A stretch of 36,488 bases of DNA, taken from positions 1 to 36,488 of the forward strand of contig NZ_BATQ01000177.1 of NCBI RefSeq assembly GCF_000739635.1, read 5' to 3'. This DNA comes from Verrucomicrobium sp. BvORR034 (lineage in GTDB: Bacteria; Verrucomicrobiota; Verrucomicrobiia; Verrucomicrobiales; Verrucomicrobiaceae). The position numbers and the translations under genes are program-made. Shown in pieces: positions 25,036-35,286 of this stretch (its first letter is position 1; every line of letters begins with the position of its first letter). The notes under the pieces were generated by a model. The model was given only the letters and a program-made list of their open reading frames with translations. It was not told where the DNA came from and ran no database searches.

Positions 25036-28000
25036 TTATTTCAACACCACGGCCTGGGGCAGCGTGGCCAGGAGGTAGAAGGTGTTCCTCACGCGGGTGC
25101 GCGCATCATTGGCGAAGTTCGTCGCATCCGTCGTGTGCCGGTTGTTGGCCGCGATCAGGTTCACACCGTCAATGATGGACTTGCGCGGGTTGGACGTCGA
25201 GGAGCTCCCGTAAGCCGATTTCAGATAGCCCGCTGCAAGGAGGCTGTCACCGAAGTCCACAATCACCTTCACCGCCTCAGCATGGGCCGCGGCCTTCTGC
25301 GTCGTTCCCGGAGTGGCCGGGACTGCCGCAGGGGCATACTGGGCCGCGAGGGCCGTCGTATAGGTGTTCGTGTACAGGGTGATCAGCTCATCGAACTTCG
25401 GAATCAAGTTGTCCACCTGCTTGTAGAGGCTGCCCGGGGAGTTGGTTCCAGGAGTAAACTGGGTGGCCGTGAAGTAACCCTTGTCCACCGCCCACTGGGG
25501 GATGGAGAGCTGCACTCCGGTGCCTGTTTGATAGCCGGCAATGTTGGGCAGGTCATCCAGGTTCCGTCCTGCATTGGCCGTGGGAGGCACGGAGGCAAAG
25601 ATGGTGTTGTAGTGGCCGTTGACCACGTTCACCACATTGGACTCCGTCGCCACCTGCAGCTCCGGTGCCACCAGGCCCGCTGAGGCCAGCGGTCCGGGCA
25701 TCACATAGTCCGGCAGGAACCAGTTGAACACGCTGGGGGCGCGCTGCGGAGACTGGGTGATCGACGACTGCGTGTCGAAGAACCGGAAGCGCAGGGCACC
25801 GGCCGGGAACTTGTTGTACTCCGACACCGGATACGCCGTGGTCACCGGGGACTCCAGCGAAGTGAAGGCGATCGGCACCGTGGTGAGGTTCACCAGAGGA
25901 AGGCCGGTGTAGCACTTCAAGGAGCGCAGCATGGAGGTGAAGTGGAGCAGAGGCTCCTTCACCTTTCCAGATGCCACCGTCCCATCCGCGATGGAGAGGC
26001 TGCGGGCCTCATAGTCCAGCAGGATGGCCTTGATCACCTCACCCAGATCTCCGCAGGTGTTCTTGTACACGTTGGAAACGCGATACAGATAGCCGGAGCT
26101 GGGGTTCGAGGTGGTAAACCGCTGGATGAGCAGACGGCTGATAAACACCGGAGTGTTCGGGTGACCGTTGTAAGTGCCGCCGGAGAGCGGGCCTGCCAGG
26201 GCGTTGAGCGCATCCGTGATGTCCGCCAGGCCTTCCGACTCCGGCGTGGTGTTGTTCGTACGTGCGGGGATGGTCACCTGACCGGCCTTGCCATTGAAGA
26301 GCGTTTTGGCACCGAAGTCATGGTAGGCATCAAACATCTTCAGCGGATTCATCCACGCGGCCTGCCAGTAGCGGGCGGACGTGCTGGACTGGAAGAAGTT
26401 CGTGTTGTCCTGAAGCGCACCCACCGTCTGGCTGGAGGGGTTGGGATAGGTGGGAGCCGTCACGCTGGCGTAGCGCTTGCCAAAGGCAAAGCCGGTGAAG
26501 ACACGGGCCAGCTCCGTGATGTCGGGCTGGTCATACGTGGCGATCGGCAGGCCGTTGTTGTCCAGTTTCAAGCTGCCATCCAGATGGCGCTGCACCAAGC
26601 CGATGGAGAACAGCTGCATCACCTCACGGGCGTAGTTTTCATCCGGCCGGATGTTGCCCGTCGCCTTCTGGTTGCGCAGGAAGCTCAGGTAGTACGCCAT
26701 CACCGGGCTCTGGCTCACGTTGGAGAGGATCTGGCGATACCGGCCAAACGCACCCTGCGACAGCATGTCCCAATAGTGAGCCATCCCGTAGTGGTTGGTC
26801 TGCAGGGTGGAGTCGTTCTCCGAGACCACCACAATTTCACTCAAGGCCAGGGCCATGCGCTGACGAAGCTGGTCCTTGCTCTGTAGCACCAGCGTCCACC
26901 ACTCGCGGCGCCGATTCGCATAGTTGGGGTAGTTGTTCTGGTGGATGGTGCTGGCCACCCAGGCGGTGCCATTCCAGGAGAAGGAACCGGCACCGAACTG
27001 CGGGTCACGGTTGTAGTTGATGGGCTTGTTGCCGCGCAGATAGAAGTCCTCCATGTCCGCGGCCTGCACCAGTGTGGTGAAGGAAGGCGAAGGGGTCTGT
27101 CCCAAGTCGATCTGCTTATTGATCCAGGCAGCGTATCCGGCAAGGGCGTCGTTGCCATTGGCGGCAATGAGGTCCTTCACCTCCTGGATGCTTTCCGCCG
27201 TGGGGCCATAGGTGGCCTGGAGCAGGAAGCGGACGATGTCGCGGTCCAGATTGGAACCGGTGAGGGCCGGCCAGCCCGTGCTGCCATAGACTGGCGGAGC
27301 AGGCGGGGCCGGAGGCTCGGCCACCGAACCGTTGGCCAAGGCGTAGTTTCCTCGGATTTCACCGCTCCCGTAGTTGGCCGTGTGCACGTTGATGTACACG
27401 TACCCGTTGAAGAGAGCGTTGAGCGTGGCTTGCGAGGTGTTCCAGCCACCGACCGGCTCCGGCACGATGGTGTACACGTGGTCGGTCACCTGGCCGAGCT
27501 CAAGGCTTTCCACGATCGGGCCGCTCGCTTGAGCATCCGCCGCGGGGGCAGCGTGCAGGTGGGAGGCGCTCTGGAGGGAGGTCAGGTTGCCAAAGGTCGA
27601 GTTGACCGTGGCCTGGGTGTTGTCCCCGTTCAACATGAGGGTGGCCAATCCGGTGGCCGTGGTGATGGCCCCGCCCTCCCGGCCCAGGTAGGCCACAAAG
27701 AGCCGGCGGTTGGCCTCGGTGTTGGTGGCATCACGAATATCCACCTGCGCCGTGCCCAAGGGCGTGGTCACACCACCGGACACTGACTGGAAGGTGAGGC
27801 GGAGCACCTCCGGAACTTCGTTGTTGGTATCCGTAGAAGGTGTCACCCGCACATCGTACTGCGCCGTCCCTGCCGGAATGGTGAAGCTCGTACCGGAAAT
27901 GGTGCTACCGGCACCATTCTTGAGCACGTAATCCGAAGCAGAGGCGGAACCGAGCGTGGCATCAGAATTGCCGGCAACAGTGAATGACACCAAAAGCGGC

Positions 28001-28686
28001 ATGCTGCTGTCGCTCCGGCTCAACCGCACCACGGCGGCCGTGCCTTCTTTTTCATAGGCGCTGGGTGTCACCACGCTGGCAGAGATGGAAAGCAGACTGT
28101 TCAGCGTCGCCCCATCTGTTCCCACCCCGCCGGAGGCGTTGTTGGGTGAGTTGGCCAGGGTTGGAGAGGTGGTCATCTGGTCTTCCGCCCAGTCCGATAC
28201 CCCATCACCATCTGTATCCTGGTCACCAGCGATCACCCGGAAGAATTTGGGTGCCGTGCCGGACCCGAGCGGCACGGTGAAGCTCTGCGACACCCCGGTT
28301 CCCGTGAGCGGAGAGCCTTCTGCCGTCCAAGTGGGGCCATTGGGGGCAGCGCTGCTCTCCAATACATAGCGTTTCCCCGTCTGGGTCTTCACGGAGACCT
28401 GGAAGTTGCCTCCCGAAGCGCTCACCTCCCCGACCTTCAGCACATCCAGAGGATCGTTCGGGTTCGTCCCCGCAACGCTCTCCCCCTGGTTGGTGGCACC
28501 ATCACCGTCCGCATCTTCTGCGAGCGGGTGCGACGCCACCGTAATGCCGTAGCGGTTCTGCCACACGTCATCGTAGCCGTCGTTGTTGCTGTCGGTGGCT
28601 CCATGAACCAACGACACTGACGTGGCGGCCAGTCCCAATGCCGCAGTCATTCCTTTTATTTTGCACAGTGAGGAGGGGCGCATCAT
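25036..28686 (-). CDS. secreted multidomain DUF1800 protein (module 2)
   Basis: The 1216 aa are a close paralogue of the protein at 14429 with the same order: signal peptide (to about 29, SLVHGA), calcium-binding segments (DSNNDGYDDVW; DADGDGATNQGE; DQDTDGDGVSDWAED), a Calx-beta-like domain (AYEKEGTAAVVRLSRS), a CHRD-like domain (ASHLHAAP ... YINVHTANYGSGEIRGNY), and DUF1800 (FLLQATYGPTAESIQEV; RRREWWTLVLQSKDQLRQRM; PDENYAREVMQLFSIGL near 677). The start has two adjacent ATGs (28686, 28683). It is the first gene of the minus-strand module, divergent from module 3 across a 586-bp gap. Function unknown. Confidence 0.9.
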   Translation of the reverse strand: MMRPSSLCKIKGMTAALGLAATSVSLVHGATDSNNDGYDDVWQNRYGITVASHPLAEDADGDGATNQGESVAGTNPNDPLDVLKVGEVSASGGNFQVSVKTQTGKRYVLESSAAPNGPTWTAEGSPLTGTGVSQSFTVPLGSGTAPKFFRVIAGDQDTDGDGVSDWAEDQMTTSPTLANSPNNASGGVGTDGATLNSLLSISASVVTPSAYEKEGTAAVVRLSRSDSSMPLLVSFTVAGNSDATLGSASASDYVLKNGAGSTISGTSFTIPAGTAQYDVRVTPSTDTNNEVPEVLRLTFQSVSGGVTTPLGTAQVDIRDATNTEANRRLFVAYLGREGGAITTATGLATLMLNGDNTQATVNSTFGNLTSLQSASHLHAAPAADAQASGPIVESLELGQVTDHVYTIVPEPVGGWNTSQATLNALFNGYVYINVHTANYGSGEIRGNYALANGSVAEPPAPPAPPVYGSTGWPALTGSNLDRDIVRFLLQATYGPTAESIQEVKDLIAANGNDALAGYAAWINKQIDLGQTPSPSFTTLVQAADMEDFYLRGNKPINYNRDPQFGAGSFSWNGTAWVASTIHQNNYPNYANRRREWWTLVLQSKDQLRQRMALALSEIVVVSENDSTLQTNHYGMAHYWDMLSQGAFGRYRQILSNVSQSPVMAYYLSFLRNQKATGNIRPDENYAREVMQLFSIGLVQRHLDGSLKLDNNGLPIATYDQPDITELARVFTGFAFGKRYASVTAPTYPNPSSQTVGALQDNTNFFQSSTSARYWQAAWMNPLKMFDAYHDFGAKTLFNGKAGQVTIPARTNNTTPESEGLADITDALNALAGPLSGGTYNGHPNTPVFISRLLIQRFTTSNPSSGYLYRVSNVYKNTCGDLGEVIKAILLDYEARSLSIADGTVASGKVKEPLLHFTSMLRSLKCYTGLPLVNLTTVPIAFTSLESPVTTAYPVSEYNKFPAGALRFRFFDTQSSITQSPQRAPSVFNWFLPDYVMPGPLASAGLVAPELQVATESNVVNVVNGHYNTIFASVPPTANAGRNLDDLPNIAGYQTGTGVQLSIPQWAVDKGYFTATQFTPGTNSPGSLYKQVDNLIPKFDELITLYTNTYTTALAAQYAPAAVPATPGTTQKAAAHAEAVKVIVDFGDSLLAAGYLKSAYGSSSTSNPRKSIIDGVNLIAANNRHTTDATNFANDARTRVRNTFYLLATLPQAVVLK

Positions 28687-29272
28687 GGCGGGTTAAGCGT
28701 TGAGAATTAGTCCCTTGGCTGAAGTCGAAGTCCTCGCGAGGCTGCCAATTTGCGAAAAAACAATCAACGAAAAATTGCACCCGTTATAATTTATATATTT
28801 CCATTAAGTCATTAAATACAACCTCAGCTAATCCTTCGCAAAATTCATTTAAATACATGCAATAGTGTAACGCATGAACCGCGATGCCTTTGTTTATGCG
28901 GCAGGACGCGTGATGAGCCCGGGTTCCGACCTTCAACATATCCATCGGCCGTCACCGCACCGGGTGTGAGCGGGCCCGACAATCTGACCCTGAAAGTGGA
29001 AAAATTCTAATTCCTACCTTGCCTATATACATTAGATGATTTAAGCATGGAAATAGTCTCGAATTGCTCCTTGGGCATTCGCCAGACCTGTCCGACCAGA
29101 AGTCTGGAGGCTACCAGCTCCTTCTGCCTACCGCATTCTTCACGGCGGCTCTTCACGCCTGCTCCTTTCCAGGAACGGGCACGTCATTCAAACCGCCGGA
29201 TCACTGGGATGGCCTCTGCCACCCCACGCCACCCTTTTGTCCGGGGTTGTCGCACGCGAACCCTAATCCAAC
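28687..29272. promoter_or_regulatory. 586-bp divergent intergenic region
   Basis: This gap separates the start codons of the two divergent DUF1800 genes, so it should hold promoters for both modules. The part at about 28745-28875 is markedly AT-rich against the GC-rich window (for example ATAATTTATATATTTCC near 28784), as is 29005-29045. I could not fix convincing -35/-10 pairs. Short open frames at 29047-29370 and 29064-29276 have no recognisable domain and no ribosome site, and I do not call them genes. Confidence 0.5.
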
Positions 29273-32200
29273 ATGATATCCCGTACCGTAAGGCGGCACC
29301 TCGCCGCATGGATGGCCCCTGCCCTGTCAGCGGCCCTCGTCATCACCACCCAGGCCGCCCCCAAGTATGAGAGCGGCGTGGTCAACAACGCCCAGGCCAA
29401 TGCCACCACATGGCACACCGTCACCTTCACCACACCGTTCTCCGCTCCGCCCGTGGTGGTGCTGGGAACGCCGACTCAGTCGGATGCGCAGGCCCTCACC
29501 ACGAGGGTGAGGAACGTCACCGCCACCAGCTTCCAGTACCAACTGGACGAGTGGGACTACCTGGACGGCGTGCATGCGGCCGAGGCGGTGCAATACCTGG
29601 CCCTCGAGCCGGGGGTGCACACCATCGGCGGCATCACCTGGCAGGCCGGTCGCAGTTCCAGCATCACCAAGTCTGCCTCCACGGTGAACTTCAGTTCCGC
29701 CTTCACCGCCGCTCCAGTGGTGCTGGCGCAGGTGGAAAGCGCGGTCAACAGCAAGGCGCTCACCTCCCGGGTCCGGCTGGTGACCACCTCGAACTTTGAG
29801 CTGAAGCTCACCACCCAGGAGTCGGACACGGCTGCCGTGTCCGGGGAGTCGGTGGGCTGGATCGCCGTGGCGACCGGCACGGGCACAGTGGATGGCGCCA
29901 CCTTCCAGTCGGCTCGTACGGGTGCGACAGTCACCCAGGCATGGACTGCGCAGCTTTTCACGGGTGCCCACCGGCAGCCGCTGTTCTTCGCCCAGGCCCA
30001 GACGGTGAACGGAGCCGATCCCTTCACCATCCGTCGGCGCAATCTAAGCAGCACCGGAGTGGAGATCTTCCTGGAGGAGGAACAGTCCGCCGATGCGGAG
30101 GTGAACCATGTGGCTGAAGACGTGGGTTACCTAGTCTTTGCCGAGAGCGCCGGGGAACTGCGCGCCAAACTGGATCTCGTGGAACTGGTGCAAAACCAGA
30201 GCAGCGCGACCACCTGGCACACGGAGACCTTTGCCCGCAGCTATACCAATCCCGTCGTGGTCTTTGGCCCCCTCACCCAGAACGGGGCTGACCCGGCACG
30301 AGTGCGGGTTCGCAACATCACGAGCACCGGATTTGAGTGGCAGCAGGACGAGTGGGATTCGCAAGACGGGGCCCATGGATCAGAGACGGTGCACTACCTC
30401 GTGGCGGAAGAGGGCTCCTATCAGATCGGTGGCCTGCGCTGGCAGTTCGGCCGGTACGCCGGCGTCACTCACACGGCAGGCACCAAGACGTTTGCCGAGG
30501 CCTTCCCGGTAGCTCCAGCGGTCTTTGGCCAGGTGGTCACCACCAATGAGGCCAGTGCGGTGTCCCCCAGGGTCAGCGCCGTCACCACCACGGGCTTCAG
30601 CCTTCGTCTTCAGGAGGAAGAAGCCGCCAATCAAACGCACGCCGGCGAAACCGTGCACTACGCCGCCGTGGAGAAGGGCAGCGGCCGCATCGTCACCAGC
30701 CAGTTCGTCGTCGAAGCCGGCAGTTCAGGAGCCAACGTCACGAATGCGTTTAAGACCGTGAACTTTGCCCGCAAACTGGCAGACCCGTTTGTGCTGGGCG
30801 AGGCCCAGACGCTCAATGAAGCCGACCCCATCGTGGTACGGCAGCGCAACCTGGGCCCTACCAAGGTGGACCTGCGGGTCCAGGAAGAGACTTCCGCCAA
30901 CAGTGAGATCACGCACGCGGCGGAGAACGTGGCCTACCTCGTGGTGTCCGGCTCGCTGGACGTAGATGAAGACGGGCTGCCCGATGCCTGGGAAACCTCC
31001 GTGGGCCTGAATCCCGCAGATCCCAATGATGCCGGGCTCGACGGTGATGGCGACGGCATCACGAACCTCAATGAGTATGCCTATGGCACCAGCCCCAGCA
31101 GCTTCGACTCCGGCGGCACAGTGACCGTGGCCGCGAGTGTGTCCGATGGTTATGAGAAAGAAGGCATCCCCGCACGCTTCACAATCAGCCGGACCGGCGG
31201 CACCGTCCCGGTGACCGTGGCCTACGCGCTCTCCGGCCGGGCCACAGCCCCAGGAGCCAGCGGCGCTGACTATGCCACCACGAACAGCAGCGGCGGCACG
31301 CTCAATGGTTCGGTGACCATTGGCTTCAACGCCACCTCGGCAGATGTGGTGATCCAGCCCGTGGTGGATACCGTGAACGAGTACCCGGAAACGGTGGTGC
31401 TCACTCTGAGCAACGGCAGCACCTACACGGTGGGCTCCGCCGCCAACAGCACCGCCCAGGTGAATGACGCCACGGCCACCACGGCCAATGAGGAGCTCTT
31501 CGTCGCCTTCCTCGGACGTCAGGGTTCCGCCCAGACCTACGCGTCGGGATTCGCCACCATCCATCTGAGCGGGCCGAAGAACAGCGCCCGGGTGAACCTG
31601 AGCTTCAGCGGTTTGACCTCGAACCAGACCAATGCCTACCTCCGCTATGGTGTCGCCTCAGGCGTCGGACCGGAACTGCGCCCCACCCTGCCCATCGGCC
31701 AGGTGGTGAACGAGCCCTGGACCATCGGCCCCGTGGGGGCGCTCACCGGCCAGAACATCGTGGACGCCATCTACCAGACTGGTGGGAAGTGGGTGTACGT
31801 CAACATCGGAACAGGAAACTACCCTGCGGGTGAGATCACCGGCATTGCCGCCCGCCAGACGGGCTCCAGCACCTTCACGCCGCCGCCGGCACCTCCGGCC
31901 ATCACTCCGCTCGCGGGCGATGCGCTGAAACGGGATGTGGCCCGCTTCCTCACCCAGGCCACGTTTGGCCCGACCAAGGCAGACATCGACGCGCTCGTCA
32001 CCCAGATCAACACCACCCATGCGGGTGACCGGATCGCAGCCTACGACGCCTGGATCGACGCCCAGTATGCCCTGGATGCGACCAAGCTCCTGGCCTACAC
32101 CGAGGCGGCCGACGCCCATGAGTGGACCCTGCGCGGAGCCAGCCCGAGCAACTTCGTCAACAACAACGAGCCCCGGCACCACAACCGGCGTCGCGGCTGG

Positions 32201-33733
32201 TGGACCCTCTCCGCCAAGGCGCACGACCAGCTCCGTCAACGGGTCGCCTTTGCCTTGAGCGAGATCCTCGTGACCTCGGACGAGCTCAATATCCTGCGCA
32301 CCCGCCACTATGGCCTGGCCAACTACTACGACCTCCTGGCGGCGGCGGCTGACGGCAACTACCGCACTCTGCTGGAGAACGTGAGCAAGAGCCCGGTGAT
32401 GGGCAAGTACCTCAGTCATCTGCAGAACCAGAAAGCCATCCTCGATGGCAATGGCAATGTGCTGGTGAGCCCGGATGAGAACTATGCCCGCGAGATCCTG
32501 CAATTGTTCTCCATCGGCCTGGTACACCGTCACCCGGACGGCAGCCTCCAGCTCGGTCCGGACGGCCTGCCCATCCAGACCTACAACAATGACGACATCA
32601 CGAACCTCGCGCGGGTCTTCACCGGCTGGAGCTTCAGCAAGCGTCATGGAGCCGCGGCGGATGGCTACCCGGTGGTGGACAACACCAACTTCAGCCAGGG
32701 CAACGGCCCTGCCTACTTCCAGGCCTCCTGGACGAACCCGCTGAAGAACTTCGCCACCTATCATGACACGGGAGCCAAGACCGTCCTGGGAGGCAGTATC
32801 GCCTCCGGCCTGAATGGCCAGCAGGACCTGACCGCGGCGCTGAACATCATCTTCGCCCACCCCAACGTCGGCCCCTTCGTAAGCCACCTGCTCATCCAGC
32901 GGCTTGTCACCTCGAACCCCAGCGCCGGCTACATCCACCGGGTGACGCAAAAGTTTGAGAACAACGGCTCCGGCGTGCGCGGCGATCTGAAGACCGTCAT
33001 CAAGACCATCCTGCTGGACCATGAGGCCCGCAGCCTGGACGTGGTGGCCAACATCGGCTACGGCAAGCCCAAGGAACCCCTCATCCGCTACGTGCAGCTT
33101 CTGCGCACGCTTGGGGCGTGGTCGGACCTGCCGCTGAGCACGCTCTCCAGCCACGGCTATCCCGCAGGCCAGCTCAACAACTTCCCTTCCGGGACCACAC
33201 TGTTGCGCTATCCCAACACGGACGCACGCCTGGCCCAGACCCCGCAGAGCGCGCCCAGCGTCTTCAACTGGTACCTGCCCAGTTACAACCCCGGTGGCGC
33301 AACCGGCGCGGCCGGCCTGGTGGCTCCGGAGCTGCAGCTCAGCACGGAGACGAGTGTGGTTCAAGCCATCAACTACCACTACACCGTCGCCCAGGTGAAC
33401 AACGGCCAGAACGTGGACGCCCTCTATGGTGCCACGGTGGCGCTGGACGACAACGTCCGGCTGGACCGCACCCCCTATGAAACGCTCTACGACGCGGAAA
33501 TAACCGCTGGCAAGACAGTGCCCCAGGCCCTGGCCACGGTGCTGGACTCCCTGGACCTGGTGCTGACCTCCGGCAACCTGAAGGCCCGCTACGGCAGCGC
33601 CGCCGCGCCCAACCCACGCAGTGTCATCATCGACTCCGGAGCCTCGCTGGCCGCCGGCACCGCCACCGCAGTGCGGGTGAAGGAGCTGCTCTACCTCCTG
33701 GCGACCTCCCCGGAGTTCGTCATCCAGAAGTAA
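29273..33733 (+). CDS. giant secreted DUF1800 protein with six lectin-like repeats (module 3)
   Basis: The protein has 1486 aa with a signal peptide (MISRTVRRHLAAWMAPALSA ..., to about 29). Residues ~30-559 are six beta-sandwich-like repeats of about 80-100 aa resembling H-type lectin domains (F..PF..PPVV ... RVRNVT..SFQYQL). They form two triplets (about 30-294 and 295-559): repeats 1/4, 2/5 and 3/6 match best. Next come calcium-binding segments (DVDEDGLPDAWE; DGDGDGITNLNE), a Calx-beta-like domain (about 620-730), a CHRD-like region (about 740-865) and DUF1800 (about 885-1486; FLTQATFGPTKADID, PDENYAREILQLFSIGL near 1066). The repeats suggest carbohydrate or surface binding (inference). The DUF1501 gene follows after 38 bp. 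Confidence 0.88.
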   Translation: MISRTVRRHLAAWMAPALSAALVITTQAAPKYESGVVNNAQANATTWHTVTFTTPFSAPPVVVLGTPTQSDAQALTTRVRNVTATSFQYQLDEWDYLDGVHAAEAVQYLALEPGVHTIGGITWQAGRSSSITKSASTVNFSSAFTAAPVVLAQVESAVNSKALTSRVRLVTTSNFELKLTTQESDTAAVSGESVGWIAVATGTGTVDGATFQSARTGATVTQAWTAQLFTGAHRQPLFFAQAQTVNGADPFTIRRRNLSSTGVEIFLEEEQSADAEVNHVAEDVGYLVFAESAGELRAKLDLVELVQNQSSATTWHTETFARSYTNPVVVFGPLTQNGADPARVRVRNITSTGFEWQQDEWDSQDGAHGSETVHYLVAEEGSYQIGGLRWQFGRYAGVTHTAGTKTFAEAFPVAPAVFGQVVTTNEASAVSPRVSAVTTTGFSLRLQEEEAANQTHAGETVHYAAVEKGSGRIVTSQFVVEAGSSGANVTNAFKTVNFARKLADPFVLGEAQTLNEADPIVVRQRNLGPTKVDLRVQEETSANSEITHAAENVAYLVVSGSLDVDEDGLPDAWETSVGLNPADPNDAGLDGDGDGITNLNEYAYGTSPSSFDSGGTVTVAASVSDGYEKEGIPARFTISRTGGTVPVTVAYALSGRATAPGASGADYATTNSSGGTLNGSVTIGFNATSADVVIQPVVDTVNEYPETVVLTLSNGSTYTVGSAANSTAQVNDATATTANEELFVAFLGRQGSAQTYASGFATIHLSGPKNSARVNLSFSGLTSNQTNAYLRYGVASGVGPELRPTLPIGQVVNEPWTIGPVGALTGQNIVDAIYQTGGKWVYVNIGTGNYPAGEITGIAARQTGSSTFTPPPAPPAITPLAGDALKRDVARFLTQATFGPTKADIDALVTQINTTHAGDRIAAYDAWIDAQYALDATKLLAYTEAADAHEWTLRGASPSNFVNNNEPRHHNRRRGWWTLSAKAHDQLRQRVAFALSEILVTSDELNILRTRHYGLANYYDLLAAAADGNYRTLLENVSKSPVMGKYLSHLQNQKAILDGNGNVLVSPDENYAREILQLFSIGLVHRHPDGSLQLGPDGLPIQTYNNDDITNLARVFTGWSFSKRHGAAADGYPVVDNTNFSQGNGPAYFQASWTNPLKNFATYHDTGAKTVLGGSIASGLNGQQDLTAALNIIFAHPNVGPFVSHLLIQRLVTSNPSAGYIHRVTQKFENNGSGVRGDLKTVIKTILLDHEARSLDVVANIGYGKPKEPLIRYVQLLRTLGAWSDLPLSTLSSHGYPAGQLNNFPSGTTLLRYPNTDARLAQTPQSAPSVFNWYLPSYNPGGATGAAGLVAPELQLSTETSVVQAINYHYTVAQVNNGQNVDALYGATVALDDNVRLDRTPYETLYDAEITAGKTVPQALATVLDSLDLVLTSGNLKARYGSAAAPNPRSVIIDSGASLAAGTATAVRVKELLYLLATSPEFVIQK

Positions 33734-33771
33734 TCGTCACTTCAGTTACAACCTAGAACTTCTTTTGTACC

Positions 33772-35286
33772 ATGAAAAAGAATGACCGTGAATTGCTCGC
33801 CACCCGCCGCCGTTTCCTGCGCCAGTCCGCCTGCTCGGCGCTGGGCATCACCGGCGTGGTGAACACCCTGGCGCACCTGCGCCTGGTGAACTCCGCCCTC
33901 GCCCAGGCGGCTCCGCTGCCGGACTACAAGGCCCTGGTGGTGATCTTCCTCTTCGGCGGGAACGACTCCAACAACCTGCTCATCCCGCAGAAGAACCACC
34001 CGGCTTATGCCGACTACAAGAGTGCACGCGGGGTGCTGAAAATCCTGGACCCGACAGACAGCGCCTATGTGGCGGGCAATCCCGCCTCCATCCCGCTCAC
34101 CACCACGAGCGGTGACTACGGCGTGCACCCCTCCGCCCAGGGGCTGGCCACCTTGTTCAATACAGGGGAGCTCGCCTTTGTCTCCAATGTCGGGACGCTG
34201 CTGCATCCCACGACGCGGGCGCAGTTCCAGGCCGGATCCGTTCCCCTGCCACCGCAGCTCTTCTCCCACTCCGACCAGCAGGTGCAGTGGCAGAGCTCAG
34301 TGCCAGACCAGCCCTTCACGAGCGGCTGGGGCGGCCGGGTGGCAGACCTGCTCGCCGCACAAAGCTACGCTCAGGGGCAGGTCTCCCTCTCCGTCAGCCT
34401 GGCCGGCATCAACAGCCTGCAGGTGGGCAGCCAGGAGGTGCAGTACGCACTCACCCCGGAAGGGGCGGTGCCGCTCACCGGCTACAGCGATGCCACAGGT
34501 CCCTATGGGCTGGCGCTCAACACCAACGGCACGTACAAAACCTCCCTGCAGGGCAAACGGCTCAAGGCGTTCGATGACATAACGCACTACACCTACCAGC
34601 ACCTGCTGGAGGACTCCCATGCCGGAGTGGTGAAGCGCGCCCAGGCCAATGAAGGTCTCGTGGGGGCGGCCTTCACCGAGGCTGCCGCTTCCGGGGTGGA
34701 CTTTGACACGCTCTTCACCAATGCCCAGACCACTCTGGGCGACCAGCTCAAGGCCATCGCCAAGCTCATCGCGGGGCGCAACAGTCTGGGGAACCGCCGG
34801 CAGATCTTCTTTGCCAGCATCGGGGGCTTTGATACGCATCAGGACCAGCTCGATGCGCAGGTGAATCTCGTCGGGGAGCTCAGCGGAGCCTTCAAGGCTT
34901 TCCGTGATACTCTGGTGGCGCTGGGCGTGTATGACAACGTGCTCTCTGTCACGCACTCTGACTTCACCCGCACGCTCACCCCCAATGGCCAGGACCCCAA
35001 CACCGCAGGCTCCGACCACGGCTGGGGCGGCCACCAGATCGTCTTTGGCGGTCCGGTGAATGGAGGCCAGGTCTATGGCACCTTCCCCAGCCTGAAGCTG
35101 GGTCAGGACCAGGATGCAGGGACCAGCAACCGCGGGCGGTGGATTCCCACCACGGCGGTGGACCAGTACGCCGCCGTCGCCGCAAACTGGCTCGGCGTCA
35201 GCAACGGAGATCTGGGCACGATCTTCCCCAACCTGGGGCGTTTCAATGATCCCTTCGGTGGCAGCGCCAACCTTGCCTTCGTATGA
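33772..35286 (+). CDS. Tat-exported DUF1501 protein (module 3)
   Basis: The 504 aa begin with twin-arginine signal TRRRFLRQSACSALGITG (RR at 12-13). DUF1501 hallmarks: FLFGGNDSNNLLIP, FASIGGFDTHQDQ near 345-357, and SDHGWGGHQIVFGGPVNGGQ near 413. It is more divergent from the other two DUF1501 proteins than they are from each other, with a shorter middle region. It follows its DUF1800 partner after 38 bp, and its stop overlaps the start of the small anchored gene by 4 bp (ATGA at 35283-35286). Substrate unknown. Confidence 0.9.
   Translation: MKKNDRELLATRRRFLRQSACSALGITGVVNTLAHLRLVNSALAQAAPLPDYKALVVIFLFGGNDSNNLLIPQKNHPAYADYKSARGVLKILDPTDSAYVAGNPASIPLTTTSGDYGVHPSAQGLATLFNTGELAFVSNVGTLLHPTTRAQFQAGSVPLPPQLFSHSDQQVQWQSSVPDQPFTSGWGGRVADLLAAQSYAQGQVSLSVSLAGINSLQVGSQEVQYALTPEGAVPLTGYSDATGPYGLALNTNGTYKTSLQGKRLKAFDDITHYTYQHLLEDSHAGVVKRAQANEGLVGAAFTEAAASGVDFDTLFTNAQTTLGDQLKAIAKLIAGRNSLGNRRQIFFASIGGFDTHQDQLDAQVNLVGELSGAFKAFRDTLVALGVYDNVLSVTHSDFTRTLTPNGQDPNTAGSDHGWGGHQIVFGGPVNGGQVYGTFPSLKLGQDQDAGTSNRGRWIPTTAVDQYAAVAANWLGVSNGDLGTIFPNLGRFNDPFGGSANLAFV

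Noticed and set aside
28760-28880. specific -35/-10 promoter boxes in the AT-rich gap
   Set aside because: Several AT-rich hexamers could be fitted, but none had convincing spacing and sequence on either strand.
29047-29370. short open frames in the divergent gap before module 3
   Set aside because: No domain, no ribosome site, one runs into the 29273 gene in another frame, and the composition is arbitrary.
31658-33379. 573-aa minus-strand open frame
   Set aside because: It is antisense to the DUF1800 domain of module 3; no recognisable domain, composition of a shadow frame.
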